A DNA stretch of 64,000 nucleotides, taken from positions 147,632-211,631 of the forward strand of contig NZ_LMHY01000005.1 in assembly GCF_001429045.1 (NCBI RefSeq), read 5' to 3'. The position numbers and the translations under genes were made by a program. A model generated the notes under the pieces. The model was not told where the DNA came from. It made no database searches and was given only the letters and a program-made list of their open reading frames with translations. Positions 17,013 to 24,346 of the stretch are shown one piece after another. The stretch comes from Pseudomonas sp. Root71. Its GTDB lineage: Bacteria > Pseudomonadota > Gammaproteobacteria > Pseudomonadales > Pseudomonadaceae. Numbering within the stretch: the stretch's first letter is position 1; every line of letters starts with the position of its first letter.

Positions 17013-17453
17013 ATGAGTCTTTTGAGCTTTGTGAAGGAAGCAGGCGAAAAATTGCTGGATTTGCTGACGCCAGGTAACGCCAACGCCAGTGAGCAGTTGA
17101 AGGAGCACATCAGCAAGGTCGGCCTGGGCAACCCGAATGTGCAGGCGACGGTCGACGGCGACAAGGTCACGGTGACCGGTGAAGTGGCGAGCCAGGAAGA
17201 GAAGGAAAAGATTCTGCTGGCGGTGGGTAATATCGCCGGGGTTGGCAGTGTGGATGATCAGATCACCGTGACCGGCCCGGTCGTGAAAGCGGCGGTATTT
17301 GTCACCGTGGTGAAGGGTGACACCCTCAGCGCGATTTCCAAGCGCGTGTACGGCGACGCCAACAAGTACAACAAAATCTTCGAGGCCAACAAGCCGATGC
17401 TGTCGCACCCGGACAAGATCTATCCGGGGCAGTCGTTGCGGATTCCTGAGTAA
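17013..17453 (+). CDS. kbp: Kbp/YgaU-type potassium-binding protein, BON plus LysM
   Basis: 146 aa. A BON domain (residues ~25-88, [16 protein letters not shown].. [12 protein letters not shown]) is followed by a LysM domain ([31 protein letters not shown].. [11 protein letters not shown]). The arrangement matches E. coli Kbp, a cytoplasmic K+-binding protein, often called LysM in Pseudomonas. There is no signal peptide. AAGGAGAG precedes the ATG at good spacing. Confidence 0.9.
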   Translation: MSLLSFVKEAGEKLLDLLTPGNANASEQLKEHISKVGLGNPNVQATVDGDKVTVTGEVASQEEKEKILLAVGNIAGVGSVDDQITVTGPVVKAAVFVTVVKGDTLSAISKRVYGDANKYNKIFEANKPMLSHPDKIYPGQSLRIPE

Positions 17454-17461
17454 CACGAGGC

Positions 17462-17544
17462 CCGTAGGAGCTGCCGCAGGCTGCGATCTTTTGACCTTGA
17501 CGCAATTAAGATGAAAAGATCGCAGCCTGCGGCAGCTCCTACGG
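17462..17544. terminator. Perfect inverted repeat acting as bidirectional terminator
   Basis: 31-bp arms (17462-17492 and 17514-17544), core GTAGGAGCTGCCGCAGGCTG, are exact reverse complements and end in TTTT on each side. It lies between the convergent kbp and yrfG genes. The sequence is a second Pseudomonas dispersed-repeat family, different from the GCGAGCAAGCTCGC type. Confidence 0.85.
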
Positions 17545-17548
17545 TCAA

Positions 17549-18211
17549 TCAAAGTCCCGCAATCAAATCCCGATAATCCCCGACCGCCGCAAACTCCGCC
17601 GTATCCTTCGGCCCCTTGCGGCTGTCCGGCTCGCGCACGGCCAGCAAATGCGCCACGCCGAAGTCCCGCGCGCTGCGCAGGATCGGCAAGGTGTCGTCGA
17701 TGAACAGGCTGCGCGCCGGATCGAAATCGATATCGGCTTGCAGCGCATCCCAGAATTGCGGGTTTTCCTTGGGGAAGCCGTAGTCATGGGAACTGATCAA
17801 GCGTTCGAAGTAGGGCGCCAGTTCGATTTTTTCCAGCTTCAACGACAGCGCATCCCGATGGGCATTGGTGATCAGCACCACGCGCTTGCCCGCCCGTTTG
17901 ATCGCCGCCAAAAAGGTGTCGGCATCCGGACGCAGGGCGATCAGGTGCGCGGTTTCCAGTTTCAGGTCGCGCACCGACAGCTTCAGTTCGGTGCTCCAGA
18001 AGTCCAGGCAGTACCACTGCAACTGGCCGGCATTGCGCTCGAACAACGGCTGCAATTCCATCTCGGCCATGGCCCGGCTGACCCTGTGCAGTTCGGCGTA
18101 ACGCTGGGGCAGGTGCTCCATCCAGAAGTGATTGTCGAAATGCAGGTCCAGCAGCGTGCCGTCCATGTCCAGCAGAACGGTATCGATGTCGGACCAGGGT
18201 AATGAAGGCAT
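17549..18211 (-). CDS. yrfG: GMP/IMP nucleotidase, HAD family
   Basis: 220 aa. HAD motif I is DMDGTLLD (residues ~15-22), motif II is LITNA, and motif III/IV is KENPQFWDAL.. SLFIDDTLPIL. The length and the FDNHFWMEHLPQRYAE signature match YrfG, which dephosphorylates GMP and IMP. It is divergent from nudE, in the same order as PAO1 PA5177-PA5176 as I recall it. Confidence 0.88.
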   Translation of the reverse strand: MPSLPWSDIDTVLLDMDGTLLDLHFDNHFWMEHLPQRYAELHRVSRAMAEMELQPLFERNAGQLQWYCLDFWSTELKLSVRDLKLETAHLIALRPDADTFLAAIKRAGKRVVLITNAHRDALSLKLEKIELAPYFERLISSHDYGFPKENPQFWDALQADIDFDPARSLFIDDTLPILRSARDFGVAHLLAVREPDSRKGPKDTAEFAAVGDYRDLIAGL

Positions 18212-18299
18212 GGCAACGTCTCGGGCAGTAGAAAGATTTCTGGCGTAAACAATCGGGAAAGCCGCGTTATAGTAGCGCGTTCACGCCAAGGAGCTTTGC

Positions 18300-18866
18300 A
18301 TGCGCCAGAAACCCACCATACTCGCCCGCGAAATTGTCGCCACCAGTCGATTGTTCTGCGTGGAAGAGATGAAGCTGCGCTTTTCCAACGGCGTGGAGCG
18401 TACGTATGAACGCCTGGTCGGCAAGGGCGCCGGGTACGGCGCGGTGATGATCGTGGCGATGCTCGATGCCGAGCATGCGGTGCTGGTCGAGGAGTATTGC
18501 GGCGGCACGGATGCATATGAAATGTCATTGCCCAAGGGCTTGATCGAGCCGGGTGAAGACGTGCTGGCGGCGGCCGAGCGCGAACTCAAGGAAGAGGCCG
18601 GATTTGGCGCGCGGCAACTGGAGCACCTGACCGAGTTGTCGCTGTCCCCCGGTTACATGAGCCAGAAGATCCAAGTGGTGCTGGCCACCGACCTCTACGA
18701 AGAGCGTCTGGAAGGCGACGAGCCCGAGCCGATGCGGGTGGACAAGGTCAATCTGCGTGAACTCTCGGCACTGGCGCAAAACCCGCAATTTACCGAGGGC
18801 CGTGCCTTGGCGGCGCTGTACCTGGCCCGAGACCTGTTGACTCAGCGCGGAGCGTTCCAGCCATGA
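18300..18866 (+). CDS. nudE: ADP compounds hydrolase NudE
   Basis: 188 aa. The Nudix box is GLIEPGEDVLAAAERELKEE followed by AGFG (residues ~80-103), matching GX5EX7REUXEEXGU. NudE hydrolyses ADP-ribose, NADH and related compounds. The C-terminus overlaps cysQ by 4 bases, so the two are translationally coupled. GGAGCTTTGC precedes the ATG. Confidence 0.9.
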   Translation: MRQKPTILAREIVATSRLFCVEEMKLRFSNGVERTYERLVGKGAGYGAVMIVAMLDAEHAVLVEEYCGGTDAYEMSLPKGLIEPGEDVLAAAERELKEEAGFGARQLEHLTELSLSPGYMSQKIQVVLATDLYEERLEGDEPEPMRVDKVNLRELSALAQNPQFTEGRALAALYLARDLLTQRGAFQP

Positions 18867-19690
18867 ATTTCCCACACCCGATGATGGCATCGGTGATTGA
18901 ACTGGCTTTGCAGGCCGGTAATGCGATCCTGCCGTTCTGGCGCACAGGCACGGCCGTCACGGCAAAGGCTGATGATTCGCCGGTGACCGCTGCCGACCTG
19001 GCTGCTCATCACCTGATTCTGGCCGGGTTGACGGCGCTCGATCCGAGCATCCCGGTGCTCTCCGAAGAGGACGCCAACATTCCCCAAAGCGTGCGGGCCG
19101 GCTGGCAGCGCTGGTGGCTGGTCGATCCGCTGGATGGCACCAAGGAATTCATCAGCGGCAGCGAAGAGTTCACCGTCAACATCGCGCTGATCGAAAACGG
19201 TCGGGTGGTGTTCGGCGTGGTGTCGATGCCGACCAACGGGCGTTTTTACGTCGGTGGCGCTGGTCTCGGAGCCTGGCGCGGCGATAAAGGTGGTACGCCC
19301 GTGGCGATCAAGGTGCGTGATGCATTAGCGCCCGGTGAGTCCTTCACCGTGGTGGCCAGCCGTCGCCATTCGAGCCCGGAGCAGGAGCGCTTGCTGGCCG
19401 GGTTGAGCGCCAGCCTTGGCGAGCTGCAACTGGCCAATATCGGCAGTTCGCTGAAGTTTTGCCTGCTGGCCGAAGGCGCCGCGGATTGCTATCCGCGCCT
19501 GGCACCGACTTCCCAGTGGGACACGGCGGCAGCGCAAGGTGTGCTGGAAGGCGCGGGCGGTGAAGTACTGGAGTTGAGCGGTGAGCCGTTCAGCTATCCG
19601 GCGCGGGAGTCGCTGTTGAATGCGTTCTTCCTGGCATTGCCGGCGAAGGCAGCCTGGCGGGAGAAGCTGCTGGAATTGGCGCGGTCCTGA
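18863..19690 (+). CDS. cysQ: 3'(2'),5'-bisphosphate nucleotidase CysQ
   Basis: 275 aa of the inositol-monophosphatase superfamily. The metal sites are SEEDA (residues ~69-73) and the WWLVDPLDGTKEF block (~87-99), plus QWDTAAAQGVLEGAGG near the C-terminus. CysQ removes the 3' phosphate from PAP/PAPS in sulfate assimilation. Coupled to nudE. Confidence 0.92.
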   Translation: MNFPHPMMASVIELALQAGNAILPFWRTGTAVTAKADDSPVTAADLAAHHLILAGLTALDPSIPVLSEEDANIPQSVRAGWQRWWLVDPLDGTKEFISGSEEFTVNIALIENGRVVFGVVSMPTNGRFYVGGAGLGAWRGDKGGTPVAIKVRDALAPGESFTVVASRRHSSPEQERLLAGLSASLGELQLANIGSSLKFCLLAEGAADCYPRLAPTSQWDTAAAQGVLEGAGGEVLELSGEPFSYPARESLLNAFFLALPAKAAWREKLLELARS

Positions 19691-19704
19691 GATTCACACC
19701 TTTT

Positions 19705-19801
19705 TGTGGCGAGGGAGCTTGCTCCCGTCGGGGCGCGAAGCGGCCCCAATGCTTTATTGCGGCTACTGTGTAGCCTGACGGGAGCAAGCTCCCTCGCCAC
19801 A
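19705..19801. repeat. Inverted dispersed repeat (REP variant)
   Basis: Arms at 19705-19729 and 19777-19801 are reverse complements with core GGCGAGGGAGCTTGCTCCCG, a third hairpin family. It separates cysQ from the convergent thioesterase gene and probably ends both transcripts. Confidence 0.8.
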
Positions 19802-19823
19802 GGGTTTCTTACCGATCTGAAGT

Positions 19824-20279
19824 TCAGCGGTGCAACACGTACTGCCCGACAAACCTCACCGCATCCTCATCGCGACCTTCATTGACGACCCGCGTATGCA
19901 GCGTCAACCGCGCTCGGCTGTATCGCTGGAAGGTGGTCAGGAATTTCTTCCAGATCACCGGGTCCGGCGCCTGGCAAATGGCGTGGGCATCCCCCGTCAC
20001 CGGCAGCGGATAGCTGATCTGCCCTTCCTGAATCACGATGTGCCCGTCGGTAATGCCTTCCTCCTTGAGGCGCAAATGCAGCCAGCCCCAACCGGCCAGG
20101 ACCGCGCCGCAATACAGGCTGCCGCCGAACATGGTGCTCTTGTGGTTGACGTTGGCTTCCAGCGGCAAGTGCAGGCGCAGTTGCTGGTCATGCCAGTCGA
20201 GCACTTTGAGGCCCATGTCCCGGGTGAGGGGAATGTCATGATGGAGAACGGATTCCAGTTGTCGACTGTCGCGGCTCAT
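19824..20279 (-). CDS. YiiD C-terminal-type thioesterase-like hot-dog protein
   Basis: 151 aa. Hot-dog fold with ANVNHKSTMFGGSLYCGAVLAGWGWLHLRL, the Asn-x-Asn-x-x-x-T-x-F-x-G-S pattern of the YiiD/thioesterase putative domain. It lacks the N-terminal acetyltransferase domain found in E. coli YiiD/FabY-type fusions. Substrate unknown. It ends a minus-strand group after dctB-dctD but is probably a separate unit. Confidence 0.75.
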   Translation of the reverse strand: MSRDSRQLESVLHHDIPLTRDMGLKVLDWHDQQLRLHLPLEANVNHKSTMFGGSLYCGAVLAGWGWLHLRLKEEGITDGHIVIQEGQISYPLPVTGDAHAICQAPDPVIWKKFLTTFQRYSRARLTLHTRVVNEGRDEDAVRFVGQYVLHR

Positions 20280-20319
20280 TCAGGGGCCTCTGGCGTGAAG
20301 TGGATGATTGGACGGTAGC

Positions 20320-21714
20320 TCAGTCGAGATCGTCAGGGTGGGCCGAGGCACCACTGTCGGCGAAACTCAGACCGTGCTTGCGCAGTTTGTCATGCAAGGT
20401 CTTGCGCGGAATGCCGAGGGCTTCGGCAACGCTGCGCACGGAGCTGTGCGAGCGTGCCAGTTCGGCGGCGATGAGGGTTTTTTCGAAGTTCTCCACTTGC
20501 TCGCTCAAACCGCCGCTGACGACTTCGACCCTGTTGCCAGCGCCGCCATCCGGCGTGCTGTTGTCGAGGGCCAGTTCCAGCCCGAGGGCAAAACGTTCGG
20601 CGGCATTTTGCAGCTCGCGCACGTTGCCGGGCCAGGTGTGGCGCAGCAGCAACGCACGTTGCCCCGGTTGCAGTTCATGGGGTGGCAAGCCGTGGCGGGC
20701 ACTGGCTTCATCGGCAAAATGCTGGAACAGCATCAGCGCATCTTCGCCCCGTTCACGCAGCGGTGGAATCCGTAGCGGCGCGACGTTCAGGCGGTAATAC
20801 AGGTCGGCACGGAAACGCCCCTGATCCGCCGCCTGGCGCAGGTCTTCCTTGGTGGCGGCAATGATGCGGATGTCCAGCGGGATCAGTTGATTGCCGCCCA
20901 GGCGTTCGACCACCCGCTCTTGCAGCAAGCGCAGCAACTTGACCTGCACATCCAGGCTCATGCTTTCGATTTCATCAAGGAACAGCGTGCCGCCATTGGC
21001 GAATTCGAACTTGCCGATGCGACGTTTCTGCGCGCCGGTGAAGGCGCCGGGCTCGTGGCCGAACAGTTCGCTTTCGACCACCGATTCGGCCAGGGCACCG
21101 GCGTTGATCGCCACGAACGGACCGTTGCGACGGCTTGATAAATCGTGCAGCGCCCGGGCCACGACTTCTTTGCCAGCGCCGGTTTCGCCGAGGATCAGCA
21201 CGTCGGCCCTGGTCGCCGCCAAGGCGCCGATCTGCTCGCGCAGGCGCAGCATCGAAGGTGAGTGGCCGACCAGGCGCGTGCTCAGCTCGTTGCGGTCGCT
21301 CAAGGCCAACCGCAGGCTGCGGTTGTCCAGCACCAGTCGGCGCAGGGCCAATGCGCGGCGTACGCTGTCGAGCAGGGCGTCACTGGCGAAGGGTTTTTCC
21401 AGAAAGTCATAGGCTCCGGCGCGCATGGCCTGAACCGCCAGCGGCACATCGCCGTGGCCGGTGATCAGCAGCACCGGTAGCTCCGGGTCCTGGGCGTGCA
21501 GTTCGGTCAACAGTTCGAGACCGTCCATGCCGGGCATGCGGATGTCGCTGACCACCACCCCTGGCCAGTCGCGTTCAAGTTGCGCGGCCAGGCCCTTGGC
21601 TTCGGCCAGCGGCAGGATTTTCAGGCCCGCCAGATCCAGCGTCTGGCTCAAGGCCTGGCGCAAGTGGGGATCGTCGTCGATCAACACGACCTGAATGCGG
21701 TTGTCGATGGTCAT
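20320..21714 (-). CDS. dctD: Sigma-54-dependent response regulator DctD
   Basis: 464 aa. Receiver domain with phospho-acceptor Asp57 (VVVSDIRMPGMDG) and conserved K107 region (EKPF); central AAA+ domain with Walker A GETGAGKE (~173-180), the sigma-54 contact loop GAFTGA (~220) and Walker B GGTLFLDEIE; C-terminal Fis-type helix-turn-helix (VRSVAEALGIPRKTLHDKLRKHG). It activates sigma-54 promoters for C4-dicarboxylate uptake. It overlaps dctB by 4 bases. In PAO1 the dctPQM transporter follows; here it does not. Confidence 0.88.
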   Translation of the reverse strand: MTIDNRIQVVLIDDDPHLRQALSQTLDLAGLKILPLAEAKGLAAQLERDWPGVVVSDIRMPGMDGLELLTELHAQDPELPVLLITGHGDVPLAVQAMRAGAYDFLEKPFASDALLDSVRRALALRRLVLDNRSLRLALSDRNELSTRLVGHSPSMLRLREQIGALAATRADVLILGETGAGKEVVARALHDLSSRRNGPFVAINAGALAESVVESELFGHEPGAFTGAQKRRIGKFEFANGGTLFLDEIESMSLDVQVKLLRLLQERVVERLGGNQLIPLDIRIIAATKEDLRQAADQGRFRADLYYRLNVAPLRIPPLRERGEDALMLFQHFADEASARHGLPPHELQPGQRALLLRHTWPGNVRELQNAAERFALGLELALDNSTPDGGAGNRVEVVSGGLSEQVENFEKTLIAAELARSHSSVRSVAEALGIPRKTLHDKLRKHGLSFADSGASAHPDDLD

Positions 21715-23528
21715 GCACTTCGGTCCTCGGACGGTTGCAGGCTCACGCCCGGTGCGCCTGCGCGCAGCTTCAGGGTAATCAGGGCGCCGCCCTCCTTGTG
21801 GTTGGCGAACGACAGTTCACCGCCGAAGGCGCGCATCAGGGTTTCGCAAATCGCCAGTCCCAGGCCGAGGCCCTGGGTGCGGGTCTTGGTGGTGTAGAAC
21901 GGCTCGCTGGCGCGCCCAAGGGCTTCCATGCAAAAGCCTGGGCCGTTGTCGCGAATGTACAGGTTGACGCCATCGGCCGTGGATTGGGCACTGAGCCAGA
22001 GTTTACGTGGCGGGCCTTTTTCCGTCAGGGCGTCCAGGGCATTGGCCAGCAGGTTGCCGAGCACCTGGCGTAGGCGGGTTTCCCCGGCCTCGACCCACAG
22101 GGTGGCGGCGGGCAAGTCGCGGATCAGTTCGACTTCCATGCTGCGTCGACGCTTGGCCAGCAAGGCCAGGGCATCGTCCAGCGCCGGTTGCAGGGCGACG
22201 CTTTCCGGGGCGTGGCGGTCGCGTCGGGCAAAGGCGCGCAGGTGGGCGATGATCGAGGCCATGCGACCAGTCAATTCGCTGATCAGCTTGAGGTTGCCTC
22301 GGGCGTCGTCGGTGCGCTGGTGATCGAGCAATACTTCGGCGTTTTCCGCGTAGCTGCGAATTGCTGCCAGCGGCTGATTGAGTTCGTGGCTGATGCTCGC
22401 CGACATGGTGCCCAGCGCCGACAATTTGCCGGCTTGCACCAGATCATCCTGGGCGCGGACCAGCTCTTGCTGGGCCTGCTCGCGTTCCAGCACTTCCTGT
22501 TTCAGGCGTCGGTTCAGGCCCTCGAGATCGCTGGTGCGCTCGGCGACCCGGCCTTCCAGCTCGCGGCGGGCCTTGGCTTCGAAAGCGATGCGTTCGAGGT
22601 AGTGGCGACGGCGCTGCATCATCAGGCCAAGCAACAGCATCAACACCAGCAACGTTGCGCCACCGATAGCCACCACTGTGCGCACCGGGCGGTCGATCAA
22701 GGTGCGCGGGGCGAGGATGCTGACGTCCCAGCCGGTTTCAGCGATCTGCCGGGTCTGGGTCAACCAGGCATTGGTATTGAGCTTCAGCGGTTTTGGGTCG
22801 CGGGTTGGATAGGGCTGGATCGCCGTGATGGCTTTGCTTTCGTCTTCGCTCAACGGGCGGGTCGAGCGGAATCGCCACTCCGGTCGCGAGGTGAGAATGA
22901 CCACGCCGTTGTGGTCGGTCAGCAGCAGTTGTTCCGGGGTTTCGCCCCAGAGGCTTTCGGTGTGGTCGAGGTCGACCTTGACTACCAGTACACCAACGAT
23001 TTTTTCGCCATCACGTACGCCGGCGGCAAAGAAGTAACCGCGCTTGGCGGATGTCGTGCCCAGGCCGAAAAAGCGCCCGAGGCGCCCGGCCATGGCTTCG
23101 CTGAAATACGGCCGGAAGGAAAAATTACGCCCGACAAAACTGTCGTGTTTGTCCCAGTTGGAGGCGGCCAGGGTCTTGCCGGTGGCGTCCATCAGGTACA
23201 TGACTTCGGCACCGGTCTGGGTGGCGATGTTTTTCAGCAAGCGGTTGGCATTGCCTTGGGTGACGCCATCGTCCGGCGCGCCGAGCACGGCACGCAAGGC
23301 CGGCAGGTCGCCGAGGATTTGCGGCAACACTTCATAGCGGTGCAGGGTACCCAGCAGGTTGGCGACGTAGAGGTCGAGGGTCTGACGATTCTGGCTGGCC
23401 AACTCGCTGCGGTAGTAACGCTCGGCGAGATGCTCCAGCGGCCACAGCAACGGCGCCAGGCACAGTGCCAGCAGGGCCAGGCTGCGCCAACGGGGTCTGG
23501 GAGGAAGAGTTGGTTTCATGAGCAGCAT
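21711..23528 (-). CDS. dctB: C4-dicarboxylate sensor histidine kinase DctB
   Basis: 605 aa (602 from ATG 23519). Transmembrane segment 1 near residues 17-33, a periplasmic double-Cache sensor with SAKRGYFFAAGVRDG.. VDLDHTESLWG, transmembrane segment 2 near 285-305, a coiled coil (RLKQEVLEREQAQQELVRAQ), then HisKA with SISHELNQPLAAIRS and HATPase motifs (NLLANALDAL, DNGPGF, GLGLGLAI). It senses succinate, fumarate or malate and phosphorylates DctD. Confidence 0.88.
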   Translation of the reverse strand: MLLMKPTLPPRPRWRSLALLALCLAPLLWPLEHLAERYYRSELASQNRQTLDLYVANLLGTLHRYEVLPQILGDLPALRAVLGAPDDGVTQGNANRLLKNIATQTGAEVMYLMDATGKTLAASNWDKHDSFVGRNFSFRPYFSEAMAGRLGRFFGLGTTSAKRGYFFAAGVRDGEKIVGVLVVKVDLDHTESLWGETPEQLLLTDHNGVVILTSRPEWRFRSTRPLSEDESKAITAIQPYPTRDPKPLKLNTNAWLTQTRQIAETGWDVSILAPRTLIDRPVRTVVAIGGATLLVLMLLLGLMMQRRRHYLERIAFEAKARRELEGRVAERTSDLEGLNRRLKQEVLEREQAQQELVRAQDDLVQAGKLSALGTMSASISHELNQPLAAIRSYAENAEVLLDHQRTDDARGNLKLISELTGRMASIIAHLRAFARRDRHAPESVALQPALDDALALLAKRRRSMEVELIRDLPAATLWVEAGETRLRQVLGNLLANALDALTEKGPPRKLWLSAQSTADGVNLYIRDNGPGFCMEALGRASEPFYTTKTRTQGLGLGLAICETLMRAFGGELSFANHKEGGALITLKLRAGAPGVSLQPSEDRSA

Positions 23529-23612
23529 GCGCCTGTGGGTACAGGCGCATTATGCCTAGGCTTGCCCGCCTTGGGTCAGTTGCATCTTGATTGGCGAGTT
23601 TCAGCCGGCCTG

Positions 23613-24158
23613 TCAGGCAAAGACATCGGCGTCCCTGAAAAATACCCCGGCCTGATCTTTCGCCGACAGCTGCGGCGTGCCTTGCAGTTGCCAGTCGATG
23701 GCCAGGTCCGGGTCGTCCCAGCGAATGCTGCGCTCGGCCGATGGCGTGTAGTAGTCGGTGGTTTTGTAAAGAAACTCGGCAAATTCGCTCAAGACCACGA
23801 ACCCGTGGGCGAAACCTTCCGGGACCCAGAGCTGGCGATGATTGGCGGCAGACAGGCGCACAGCGACCCATTTACCAAAGTGAGGCGAGCTGCGACGGAT
23901 GTCTACGGCGACGTCCAGCACTTCACCGACCGTGACGCGAACCAGTTTTCCCTGGGTATTTTCCAGTTGGTAATGCAGGCCGCGCAGCACGCCCTTCTGC
24001 GAACGGGAGTGATTGTCTTGAACGAATTCAGTCTCCAGCCCGGTGGCCTCTTTGAATGCCCTGGCGTTGAAGCTCTCGTAGAAGAAACCACGTTCGTCAC
24101 CAAAGACCTTGGGTTCGAGGATCAGAACACCGGGCAGGTCGGTGGTCACTACATTCAT
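23613..24158 (-). CDS. rfbC: dTDP-4-dehydrorhamnose 3,5-epimerase
   Basis: 181 aa, full length. Family motifs: DERGFFYESFN (22-32), the QDNHSRSQKGVLRGLHYQ block with catalytic His (47-64), VDIRRSSPHFG, and VPEGFAHGFVVLSE with the second His/Asp region. It converts dTDP-4-keto-6-deoxyglucose to dTDP-4-keto-L-rhamnose. The other rhamnose genes (rmlB, D, A), adjacent in PAO1, are absent here, so the pathway must be completed elsewhere, or the enzyme serves another dTDP sugar. Confidence 0.92.
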   Translation of the reverse strand: MNVVTTDLPGVLILEPKVFGDERGFFYESFNARAFKEATGLETEFVQDNHSRSQKGVLRGLHYQLENTQGKLVRVTVGEVLDVAVDIRRSSPHFGKWVAVRLSAANHRQLWVPEGFAHGFVVLSEFAEFLYKTTDYYTPSAERSIRWDDPDLAIDWQLQGTPQLSAKDQAGVFFRDADVFA

Positions 24159-24346
24159 GGTGGCTCTCCAGCAGTGTGCGTTTAATGGCCGCCATTCTTG
24201 CGCAAAGTGCTGATCGAGGCGAGTACCAGAACAAAACCTGTGGGAGCAACTGTGTTCACAAATGCCCTCATACCAGTTCCGGGGGGTTGCGTATCGCCCG
24301 AACCAGTGGCGATATAGGCGCCTAATAAAATTTCAGGGGTCGTTGT

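Noticed and set aside
22188..24185. 665-codon plus-strand frame across dctB and rfbC
   Set aside because: Antisense to two well-supported genes and without recognisable motifs.
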